Source: Pachyseris speciosa (Eukaryota > Cnidaria > Anthozoa > Scleractinia > Pachyseridae). From it: 64,000 nucleotides of DNA. Every line of letters starts with the position of its first letter. The first letter of the stretch is position 1. The translations under genes and the position numbers were made by a program. A model generated the notes under the pieces. It searched no databases and was not told the origin of the DNA. It worked only from the letters and a program-made list of their open reading frames with translations. The stretch is from NCBI GenBank assembly GCA_016490735.1, contig JAEMWC010000373.1, forward strand, positions 315,001 to 379,000. Direction: 5' to 3'. Of this stretch, positions 36,701 through 48,700 are shown piece after piece.

Positions 36701-39700
36701 CACAATAACTCCTTAATTGCTTCTCTAAAAGACGTAGGGCAGAGGCTGGGCATTCATGTGAAAGCCTATGACTTCTCCGAACCTGCCTATGGTAAGGACG
36801 TTTGTGACAGAATTTTGTGCCCCACGAAAAGTTCAATTCGCCGTTATTGCGATGAAGGGCATGACAAAACCTGTGCGGCACATATGCGCACCGCCCTTCT
36901 CGAAAGGCCCGTTCGAGGAGTGACGGCATCTGTGTGTGCTATCGACGAAAAGAAGAAAACTCTAAGCATCCAAAATTAGAGAGTTACAGCATGAACTTTA
37001 CGGCAGATGGCAAACGGCAAAGGGTACCTCTGATTTTTTATTCTCTTCTTGTAATCTATAAATAAATCACACAAAAATGGACAAATGTCTCCTACTATTC
37101 ACCGCAAATAAAAATATTTTCACTCTACTGTACAGACAGCTGAACACAGACGGCAAAAGTTTCATTTTTGCCGTTTGCCGTTTGACGTAACGTCTTGCTT
37201 AATCTCTCTATTGTGAAACCTACTACGGCGACTTTTTTTTACCATGAGAAATGCGCGCCATTTGAACTTGAATTCCAATGACAACAATGACGCAGACGAA
37301 ACAACCAATGAAAGTCAATTGTTTCAATGTCCAGAACCCGGATGTGAGAAAGTATTCAAGAAGTTTAGTGAGCTTGAAATGCACGTTGAAATCGGAAATC
37401 ATGAAACAGCCCTATGTCAGAAAGTAGTTATGACAAGATGAGGAAAGAGTGGGCCCAGCGGTTTGCAACTGTTGCTCCAGTAGAAGCAAATATGTTTAAA
37501 GTCGGTAGCGCAAGATACCTAACTGAATCGACGGACCAAACACCCTCAAATCTAAGCCAGGGATGGGCTCTTTCCAAACCGCGCGTCGCAACACGTTTCA
37601 CTGCGGAGGTTAAAGCATAAGCAAAGTTTGAACTTCATGAAAAGACCGGCTTGAAGAACGATCCCACTCAAGTGTCAGCGGACATGAGAAACGCCCGAGA
37701 TGAGGAGAATAACCGTCGCTTTTCTAGAGAGGAATGGCTTACAAAAAGCCAGATCAAGAGTTATTTCTCTCGTTTAACATCCGCGAGGAGGAAAGGACAA
37801 GCGACAGAGGACGTGGATGAGGATGTAGTGTAACCTTCAAGAATGTTCTAGAAGTTGCTGTGTCATGCTTAGTCATCCTTGACATAGTATATAAATAGAA
37901 TTTACTGTAATCATACGGAATGTTCTAGATTCTCAGGCGTACCTATAAAAGCCGAGCTTGTAACAAGATGTTATTGTTGTTGGAGTTGCCGGTATTGCTA
38001 CTTAGATATCAAGAAAGGTGTATGTTGCAGAATACTAGACAACCCACTCTACATGGTGTCAGGAAGTGGCGATTTTCAAGCACGAACTTGAAGATAATTG
38101 TCGTCGAACCAAAACAAGACAGAATAAATAATCGCGGGCGCTGCGGAGGATTTCAGCGGTGCTTCTCGACAGACCGGAAGCCTCAACACTGTAAGCTGTG
38201 AAATTTGGAGTGAAGGCCGAGGTACACCCATTGAAGAAACTGCATTTCTGCGAAAGGCCAGAGCCTAGCATACACTTGGAGAACGTCTCACGAGGACAAC
38301 GAAAGGACTAATAGGATGGGTGATCAAGAGAACCCCCCGGCGGCATTACCAGCGCAACCTGTCGTGCCACCTACACAGATGATGTATAATCAGTTACCAA
38401 TGCCAGCACCAATGAGTCTCAAGGGCAACCTGGCAGAGAACTGGACTTTTTTCAAAGAGAGCTGTGAGAGCTACAAGATAGCAACTGAACTTGAAAAGAA
38501 ACCTAAGCCAGTCATTTTGGAAACTCTCAAGATAGTTCTGGGAAGAGAAGCTTATCAAATAGCAAAAAATGTGCCGTCTATGACCTTTGCGAATACCGCA
38601 AGTGCAACAAGCTCTTCAAGTTCAATAATGATATGCTAAAAGTTATTCTGAAAAATTTTGTTATTCCATTTAAAGCAAGAGACAAAAAGAAAGCCTTGGT
38701 AGAACACTTAGCCGTTTTTCTGCAGAAATGTCTATGTTTTGAAGGGGACGCGTAAGGTCACGCTTACTTGTATTCATCAGTCATTTCTCATCGGATGTTA
38801 GTCGCCAATGTAGTTGCAACAAGCCTCTGACTGTCAAAACGTCAGGCTAGGAGTGTGTACGATGTCAGTGGTCACAAGGCAGAGCGTGTAGTCAAAACTG
38901 TAATCATCCAGAAACGGAAAAATAAAAACCTCGAGCCCGGCAATTCGGTCGGCGGTGTTGCATGCGAGCCAAAACAATACGGCACGCGCGTTTTTGAGAC
39001 GAGAACAGAAACCGGAAGTCTTTCTCTTTTAAACTTGGCAAAAAAGAACTTGAAAAGACCCAGTCATAAAATACTGGAACTCCCGTGATCCCCCTTGTGC
39101 CGTTTCTCCACACAGAGTATAAATATCCTTTGAAGTTTTAAAATTTATAACAGTTCCGCCTGCAACTTTCTTGAACTGTCCTACATGCTCTGGATATTGG
39201 CAGGTCCGTGGTGGCTGCCACTAACTTTCTCCTTGTGGTTTTTTTCGACATGTCGTGCAAATTGCTAAGCAAACAAAATTTAATAAAATAAGTAAACAAT
39301 AACAGCTGTGTTTAGTAAGGCGTCGCGTCAGTTTTGCGTGCCCTCACTTCTTTTGTGTAAATTACAATAAAATTGCTCCAAAACGTTAAACCGCTTGGCA
39401 AAAGAAAACTTGAAAAGAGCTAATCGTAAAATATTGGAACACACGTGATCCCACTTGTGCAGTTTCTCCACACAGAGTATAAAAATTTATAACTGTTCCG
39501 CCTACAACTTTCTTCAACTGTACTACAAGCTCTGGATATTGGCAGGTCCGTGGTGGCTGCCAGTACCTCCCGAGATTGTTTCTGTGCGTGGGGCATATAG
39601 TGATCCCTTTCACCTTGCTCATACCGAGGTCAAATAGCCCAGCTCGCGCCAGAATTAAGTTGATCTCCGTTACGTTCTCGCTTGACAGATGACATCCTCG

Positions 39701-42700
39701 TAGGCGGTTGCTGATGTCATGTGAACATTCACGTAGAAAAATGACATTTTTTTCTCCTCTGTTTGGGCCCCATTTTCCGTTTACGATTAGGGCAAAAGAA
39801 CAGGTGTGATCTTCCGCCATTTTGACCGCCAGTCCAACAGTGCGTTGTTGCGGTCAGCGGTAATGATTAGCAGACAAACAACTGAAAAGCGATGGTGCAG
39901 GTGCTACAAAGTTGCTTGATATTCCTCCTCTATTTCTTTCATAAATCGCCTCTTGTTTGCTTCATTCATCATCCAGAGATAAAGGTTAATATGACGCGTA
40001 CAATCGTCAAAGGGGCCTTCGTTGATACACTTTATTTTGCCCGAAAGGAAAGCGAATATGTCGATGTGTTTGTTTGCACGGGCCAGTAATCTTGGCATTT
40101 AGTACCATGGCAAGTGATGATGAAAAACGTAGCTTGCACGATGTGGAGCGAAAAACAGTTTGAGGTAACGTTTTAGCTTTATACCTGTTGTATTACTAAC
40201 ATTTTTGCTCAATTTATCAACAAATAAACTCGAAACTGATACACCTATAATGAGGGATGGTTAGCCCACCATTTTTGCTCAATTTATCAACAAATAAACT
40301 CGAAACTGATACACCTATAATGAGGGATGGTTAGCCCACCATGACCAACTAGCGGATTTGTGGAAAATACTTCCTCTGTATCTCTTCGCATGCTCGAAAT
40401 CCAAAAGTTATTATTTCATGGTTAAAAGAAACTATCTTAATACTACTGAGAAAAATATAAGGGGCTTTCCGGGAAGTCAGAGTTTTGAGAAATCCGGGTT
40501 GTTCCTGACGGAATTCGTTCGGTTCTTGCAAGTGGCGTTTATTCTGGTTCGTTTGTTTTCGTGTTATCCCATTTAATTAACTTACTTTGATTTGGTTTTA
40601 CCTCTGACTTAAAGTATTTTGATATGTGTATACATTGTGTAAATCTAGAGTTATTCCGATAAATACCCGCCGAGAAGCAAGCAACCGAAATCGGGCAAAT
40701 TTCGGCTTCGCGAAAGACCCATTTTAATGTTTCCTGGTATCGATGGAATTTGTCTCAATATCTTAAGTATCACAGAGAATAAGAACGAAAGAAATGTGTT
40801 TCTTAGATCTTATATGAACTTTATTTTATGGGCAAATTTTGAACGGAATCTAAATTTTGATCCAGATCGAGTGGTCGATTTTTACACGGACAACCTCTTA
40901 AAGCACAAAAGCATCCTACATAAACAACAATTTAAATCTAACGTTTTGATGTGATATAAAATTGGATCTGTCAAGGTCTTTAGGTACTACCGTCAAATAT
41001 TACGACCTACAGCGAAAGTATGCTCACTCCTTCTTGTTAAATAGTCCTAAAACAGATACTATTCTACCTTGCTATCATACTGATATTGTTACGTTTCAGC
41101 ATATGATAAATATAATCGTACAGCAACTGATATAATTGTAATGGCTATGCTCTATCATATTCTTTGATGGCGTTCACAAACAAATGCAATTGACACATTA
41201 TTTAACCACGTTTATAAAGAAGAATAACATTTTATCTTTTCTTTTGTTTCTCATGATCTCATGATCTCATGATTCTTAAGATCATATTTGAAGGCCTTAG
41301 TGCATTGAATGGAACTCCCAGCATACTGATTGACAACATTACTCTAACAACTGAAGAATGCGCACTGACACCTTCTCATGCATCGCCAGGTATATATATA
41401 TATACGTAGATATCTAGAGGGAGTAATGTACAATTCCATACCAATACCTAGTTCGTCGTACAGACGTTTTGTTATTGGTGTAAAGTAATATTTAATACCT
41501 GTGATCGGAAAATTACATTAACAACTTGTTTAATGAAAGAGATTTAGTTTAATGAGAGTTACAGGTCGTACGCGATATTCAAAAGTAACATAGTGCCTCA
41601 TTGAGGTTTGTTTACAGTTAACACTATGTAAACTGAGGAGGACTTGAATGGAAGTCGAAACGATATTATAAGTGAAAACTGAGTCAGACTCAAGAAAAAT
41701 CATTTGTAATATCTTTGTTACTGTTTTAATGTATTCCGTTATTATCATTTCAGACTTTGTTTGTTTGCCTAGTGAGTTTCAGTGTCTCAATGGTGAATGC
41801 ACTAGCTTAACGCACCACTGTGATAGCGATATCAACTGTCTGGACGGTTCAGACGAAGAGGGTTGTACTTGTTTAACAGTTGAGTTCCCATGTTCTTCAG
41901 GTGGTTGTATTCCATCTAGTAGCTTATGTGATGGAATTAGAGACTGTTCAGATGGAAAGGATGAACTCAGATGTGGTGAGTTCATTATGCCTATTTTAAC
42001 GGTGCGAAATTGCTGCACCCTTCGACAATGTTATGAGGAACTGACATCTTGCTGGGAAGTTTAATGTAATCAACAAGGAGACAATTTAAAGATAAATAGC
42101 CGGCTCCAAGTTTGCTATTTCTTTGACGACCGACTGGTTTTACAACATTTGTACTGGTTGCATCTCATTCACCTCAGCAGAATTTTTCTAAATTTCGTAC
42201 AGACCATCAAACTTTTGATTATCGGAATCAAAGACACTTGAAATTACGTCACGGTTCTTAGCTAATTAACACAGGCTTAGGGCCTGTTCACATGGCGGTG
42301 GGGACCCCAGGAAGGTGAGGTACCCCACCTAACCGTGGTCAAAAAAAGCTGGCCTTCACATGCAACCCCGGGGCGCTGGGGTGAGGTTTAAAATGCTATC
42401 GCGTGGTCGCTAAGTACGTATATTAACGAAAAATTCAGAGACAATTTCCCGGATGAACATCTCCCTACCCCACCTCCAGCATTCACGTGGAGAGAAGTCA
42501 CCCCAGCTAAGCGAGTTACCCGCCCCGGCTGCCCGGGCAACCCGCCTCGGTGAGGTACCCCACTTCACACGTGAATGCGATCAAGAAATAAAGAGAGATT
42601 GTATATAGAGATTGGTAACTTCACCGAGGCGGGGTACCTCACCTTCCTGGGGTCCCCCACCTTCATGTGAATAGCCCCTATGTGCTACGTTTAACGGGGA

Positions 42701-45700
42701 AGAACAACTCACGCGATCATCTGTCGCTAAGTGAAACTACCAGAAACCAAAAGCAAAGGGTTTTTTCGTTTTCCCATATTATCAAACTGCGGCTTGACAC
42801 ATTAACTTATCTATTTATGAAACCTCTTCTCCAAGTGTTCTTGTTCTCCAAACTTGCAGGCACCACATGCTCCAGTGACTTGTTTCAGTGCGCAGACGGT
42901 ACATGTGTTCCATGGTCGTCAACCTGTCGCCAAGACAGGACGCCGGTTTGCCAAGATGGCTCTCATGTGCCTTCAACGTGTGGTCAGTCTAAAAATATTT
43001 TGCGTTTTTATCGGTATGGCTTGGCATGAATTGTTGTTGTACTAAGCTTTATTTTGTGGCAGAAAGACACAATACTAACAAAAGTGGCTTTAACTGGTAA
43101 CTTTAACTGGTGTTCGAGTGTGTTGTTGCTCCGATAAATCGATAATACTGTTATTATGGCAAATTGGGAAATTCAGACTTTATATTAACCGCCACCATGA
43201 TTAGGGATCTAAAGCGCGACAGGTCTCCTTGTGATAAAGTAGAGATAGCACTCTTCTGTAACATAAGAATAGCTGTTAAAAGAAATGGATTTAGTTTGTA
43301 ACATCATCATCATCATCATCACCATTCTTTTAACTTTCAAAGTTAAAAGTAAACAATATATTTCAGGTTCCAAATGTTCTATCAACTTTCAAGAGTGCTT
43401 CCGGCCTTTTGCTTTACACTGTCCTTTACTCAGTCTGGATATGACTGTTTTACCCTTAAAATTTGCTCATAAATTGCATTTCATCACGTAAAAGGATGCT
43501 ATTGATAGTGAATACCAGGTAGTTGAAGCCGTCAATAGCCTCGAGCACGTCGCTGCAATGCTGATTGATGATTATGCAGCAAAATACCGTCGCATCATAT
43601 GGTATTTCTCCCTGCTTATCGTGAACCCGAAATTCCTTGCAAGAATAGATGTACCTTACTTTCATCGTTTGGTCTTGAATGTAAACAGTTAAGTTTGCAT
43701 TGCTCTTGGTATAAAATGGATCTCTTCCTCCAAGTATTCAGATTGGAAGCCGACGAGGACAACGGATCTAGTAATACTTTTGATGGTGGGTAATGTTGAA
43801 TAATTGGAGAAGGGGGCAGCAGATCCTCTCCAACGACTGGAAACGTTCTCTCATGCTTACAAGATGGAAGGTCTTGGTGCCAACAATGAAGGCACTTTGT
43901 GCATTGATGGTGTCATGTCAATTGGGAAATTCAAGTCGCACTGTACTGCGATTCTGAATAGATTCCTTGGCGATAGTTTGCGATCTCGGCTGATGAGGGG
44001 CTTAATTCATGGCTGTGCCACAATACTCGGTACTCCTCAACAGTTATTGCAGACACTACCAAAACACTAAGGCTTATTTTGGTAAAGTAAGGGCCCGAAA
44101 CATGGGGTGCGTACTTTCCCCAACACTTCTTTGACTTGCTACTGTCTTGCAACTTCAGTTAATCAGATGACGGCGTATACCTCCGCACAAGATGTGGTGG
44201 AAGCCTCTTCAGCCTCGCACACCGTCGTGCGAAAACCATGGTGCGAAAAGTACTGATTAGAGAGTTGCTGTTGCAGACGACGCTGCCCTGACTGCACACT
44301 TAGGCCTACTCTGGGTCCTTAAATCGCCTAAAGTCGCGATGTTTTTATTTTTGCCAATTTTGCTTAAATCGCCCAAAGTCGCTTTAAGTTCTTTAAGTTA
44401 CGGCGACTTAAGGACCCAGAGTAGGCCTACACACTGAGGAGGCTCCACAGCGCCCCATCGGCGGTTTCACTCATGTATGTAGATAGTTTGGCCTCACTAT
44501 CAGTCCATGGGCCAAGACGTCAGCAGCACCCCAATAATCTCCATCAGTGACTACACCCTTCAGGTGACGGAGGATCTCAATTACCTCGGCAAGGCAGCAA
44601 CAGCAATGGCTCGCCTTGCAAAAAGGGTCTGAGACAACTCCATGCTGACCAGAATGAAGGTGTATCGAGCTGCGTTCTCGGCACCTTTCTCTATACCAGT
44701 GAAGCATGGATTCTGTACTCCTACCAAGACCGCAGACTCAATGCCTTCCACCTGCACTGCTTCAGAATGATTCTGGGCATCACCAATTATGATCGTCTCC
44801 CAAACAAGAACGTCCTGGCAAAGTTTGCCTTACTTACACAAAAGTACTTGCGCTGGCTTGGTTACGTCAGCGGCATACAGGATGGCCGAATCCCTCAGGG
44901 CGTGGCGTACGGCGAGCTTGCCATTGGCTCCAGACCTGCAGGAGGCCAGTTCTTCGCTACAAAGACGTCTGCAAACGAGACCTGAAGACAGGCAACGTTA
45001 ACCCAACAGGCTGAGAAACTGTAGCTGTAGACCGCACCAGTTGGCGGCTTGTTATTAGGCATAAATAGATTGTGCTCGGCAACTTTTGAGCAACTTTTAG
45101 CGTTTTCAGCAACTTTTTGTACTGCGAGCAACCTAGAGCAACTTTTGCCTTCCTTAGCAACTTTTGAGTCAACAAATAGTTAAAAACTGACCAAACCATC
45201 ATAAAGGTCTTTATTAAAAGGTTTTTATTAAAACTGGTCAAAACTAAGGATGCCGTACGTTCTTACAAATAATTTATAAAATAACACATGCGCCCACGAA
45301 CTGGACAGCAGCTATCTATCTAACGGATGCTTACATCCAGCGGTTATTCGCTCCAACAGTAGGGCTTCCCGTCCGCCATCTTGGTATTTGCTGCAGTGTG
45401 AGGCATCACAATTAGAAGCTGAAATGTCTGACAAGGAAAATGAAAATAATACAGATATTGACCCTATTGAGGTTACCGTAGCCGCTGGGGCAACTCTTAG
45501 TAGTCAGCACTATGATGTCTATAGCAAACATTGTGATGTTTACTCATTAGAAACGTCATTAGAAAATACTTTCTGTTATTAGTTACGTCTAGCTTGAAGA
45601 TTATATTGATCACAACAAATGATGTTAAATTACACATACAACGTCATGTTTTGAGTCGTAATCTAGAACAAAATAACTTTCAAAAGTAAGCAACTTTTCT

Positions 45701-48700
45701 AAATTTGGGTGGCAACTTTTAAATTTTTGAGCAACTTTAGAGTAATATTTGTGTGTATTGTCAAGCAACTTTTGCTGGATTTACTAGCACAATCTATTCA
45801 TGCCTACTTGTTATTAAGGGAGGCTTTCAGACGAGCGAGCAGAGAAGAGAGGATCAGTGGGAAGTGAGGAGGGCGCAGACGGCACTGAGAAATATCAGCA
45901 ACCACGGAGCCTTTCGCTCCAGGATCGGGCTGTAAAGCCACAGCAAGTGCTTTAACCCAACCACAGACCAATTCTTGGCGCATACCCCATTATGTTCCGA
46001 AACAGAAGGATGTTAACAAGGGCGCCGAAAAAGTGAGCACGGAGTAGATTTGCTGGAATACACAGCTCAACATTTTCGAGTCCCTAACAACGATTGAAGT
46101 TCAGCTCTATCATCCTAGACCAAATTGATTTATTGATTGCGAGACGTAAAAACAAAAGCTGGTTGAGAAATAGATTGATTTCAATCTCTTACCCAGAGTC
46201 CTCGGGCTGTTTGGTCAGCGGGTGGACACCCGGAGAGACTCTGGGATAATGGACCTCCATTTTCCCAGAAAATCTGGGGTAAAACAATGGAAGCTGTTGC
46301 GGGCCAGCCAATCAAAAAACTTGATTTTTTTACCAGTATCCCAGAGTGTCTCCTGGCGACTAACCGCTGGCCAAGAGCCTGAGGACTCTGGGTACGAGGT
46401 TGCTTTGATTTTGGACATCCACGTTATGATCAATTGACACCTATCAAAACAAGGCATCCGCTGACCAGTATCGCGTGACCATATCGGGGGCTCAAGTTTA
46501 AAGCTCATGGAAGTTAGCTGTTTTTTTTAGTTGACCGCTGACCAAGTACTGGCTTTCGATTAAATCGCAGGCTCAAGTCAGGTCTGGGACACCCAAACCA
46601 AAACGAGGCTTAATTTTTCGCGCGCTTTCTGCGGCTCGACATTTCACATTCAGTTGGTTTCTTCATTTTGAGCAAAACAACTTCATCTTTCGAAGTTCTT
46701 CGCGTAAAAGGCGTACAAATCAGGAACTAGTTTAAAGATACTCAGGAAGGTTAATTTTGAAGAAAAAATTTCTTAGGAAAAGCTTAAAACTTGGATCCAC
46801 TTCCATGCCGCTTGGATTGTGTGGTTGAAAAATAAAATGATTCAACGCTTCAAGGGCTTTCACTTTACCGCGGCATCTTGCAGCTCACCAAGAAAGCTCA
46901 CTTAACAGTTCACCGGCATTAATGGGAGGAACGAGTAGCTCGAACTTAGTGGAAGAAGTTCTTCCTTTGGACAAACCGCTTGCTTGCTTGGAGATTCGTT
47001 TATTTACTACAGTGGATACGTATTTTCAAGAACCTCTACAACCAAGGTGAATTAAGTAAATAAAGTGAAGCTTCACGTAAACATTTGGTTTAATCGTTGT
47101 TACTTTTGTTCAGAAATGAAAGTCAGTTGTATTTTTTACTCGACTGGACATAAATGACCATCATCTCTACTCGTTTTGGACACAAAGAAGTAGTTGAATT
47201 GTTTGTTTGTTTTGTTGTTTTGCTTGCAAGCTAACGAGTGTTTTTACTCCGCTTGGCTGACTGTTTTTCGACCTCGGTGCCTCAACAGCGTTAAGAAACT
47301 TTTGCCCTTAACTTATTAACACGTAATCGCAATGAGTCCTCGTAAAATGAAGGATTAAGGCCCCGGCGAAACGATCAAACATTTTCATCCAACATCGTGT
47401 TTGTCAAACACTGAACGTTGGGGGCTAAACGCACAAACAATGTTTGACCGAACACTTGACAGCGTGAGTCCATAGAACGAATTTTTGGGTATTATCGCTG
47501 AAATTTCGACGTTATTTGGTGCATTTGGTTGCTCTTTACTCGCTGTGCACGCATTGTTGGTTGGGGTGGCTAAACGATCAAACATTTGTTCGTAATGCGA
47601 ATTTTTGATCTAGCTAGATCGAACGTGGAAAGCCATTTCAATGCAGTGCAATGTTGAGAGACGTGGCTAAACGGTCAAACATGTTCGTCCAACACGATGT
47701 TGGATGAAAATGTTTGATCGTTTCTAGATTGTCTAGATCTGTTTTCAAAGAAACATACGCGTCGTGAATTGTTTCTTGTAATGTTTTGAAGTTTTCTAAC
47801 CGTGGTCAATTCCTGTTGACTGCTCTAAACACAAGATTATTGGCGCAAGGATAGCCAAGCTAACGTTTTCAATACCAGACAAAAAAAATTATAATCGTGG
47901 AGCTCCGCTTTTAGGCTTGGCTAAATCTATATATTAACCCGTTTTGTAAATTACATAACATCGTCACCACTTGCACGTGAAACCGAAACATGCCCTCTAG
48001 GAATGAAAGGTTTAAATTCACCAGGTATAGTTTCAGGCGGCACAATTTTAGAGAGATTCTCATGTAGAGAAAAGGAGACGAGTCAATCGTGCTACCAATT
48101 TCTCCTGGCCGTTCGTTTTGTGACCAGTTTTGTATCGAGAAATTCACAAATGTGCCGTGTAGATGGCAAGTTAAGATTGGTCTATGATATCCATGGTATC
48201 TAAAAAAAATAACTCGAAAAAACATAAGTAGAACCACTCTGTTCAGGAAATGTTTCTCCAGAATCAAATGTTGGCTCTAAAGCAAGCGGCCTATTTGCGT
48301 CATTGAGGCTGGCAATTGGTTTCATGGAAACACATAAGGCACCTATGAGTTACTTGCTGTTTGAGAAGGAAAATTTTAGCAGTTAGGCTAGATGCTAGGC
48401 ACGTCTTCACAACTTATTCCGTATTAAGGTTAGAAACTGCTATGTAGTATACAAAGCGGAGATAGTGGTTGGAACCTAACCAGAGGGGCGGTAGAACGTA
48501 GTCAGAGTGGCTGCTATGTACGATCAACAGTGGTCTACTTAAATGTTCAGTATATCTTAAGGAACTCATAAAATATAAAAACGATTATTTTATTCTTTCA
48601 GTCAGATCAGACTTGCCGCTATATGTTTTGTAACATTTTTATTTACTGTAATGAAACTAAAATGTAGCTCCGAAGAGGCTTTGTTAACGCCCTTCCTGTA

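Larger units (their letters stand above)
30332..40905. mobile_element. Long-terminal-inverted-repeat element (10.6 kb) ending at TTAA, with internal gene
   Basis: Outer ends read TTAAGAGGCTGTCCGTG (left) and its reverse complement with one change (right), and the inverted identity continues inward for about 1.65 kb. TTAA at both borders can be a target duplication. Between the arms (32,179-39,219) lies a decayed plus-strand multi-exon gene of the family also seen at 20.2-21.9 kb. The first two exons of that gene are in the arms. TTAA targets are typical of piggyBac and Kolobok transposons, but I cannot assign a superfamily from the protein. An alternative is a local inverted duplication; the sharp ends favour a transposon. 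Several younger insertions are nested inside. Confidence 0.7.
39220..40905 (-). repeat. Right ~1.65-kb terminal inverted repeat
   Basis: Inverted match to 30,332-32,178 (minus the palindromic SINE). It contains a 70-bp tandem duplication of its own (40,201-40,270 and 40,271-40,340). Confidence 0.88.
44090..45935 (+). pseudogene. RTE-like LINE, C-terminal RT fragment with two nested insertions
   Basis: The plus strand, through several frame breaks, shows GCVLSPTLL (RT motif B), [13 protein letters not shown], a truncated motif C reading [30 protein letters not shown]-like sequence, [51 protein letters not shown] and finally [19 protein letters not shown]. This is the RT palm, thumb and C-terminal region of a cnidarian LINE of RTE-like type (clade tentative). 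A 129-bp MITE lies just after the ADD codons and a 751-bp hAT-like element near the C-terminus; removing each reconnects the coding sequence. Confidence 0.8.

Noticed and set aside
42280..42678. GC-rich island as promoter/CpG island
   Set aside because: The GC-rich parts are the inverted ends of a MITE with TA duplication, in the middle of an intron.
43804..44070. Plus-strand frame before the RTE-like LINE
   Set aside because: 88 codons with no recognised motif and no continuity with the LINE frame; not called as a gene.
45056..45806. CRISPR-like array of GCAACTTTT repeats
   Set aside because: Spacing is irregular, units are short and confined to the ends of a TIR element with a target duplication in a eukaryotic genome.
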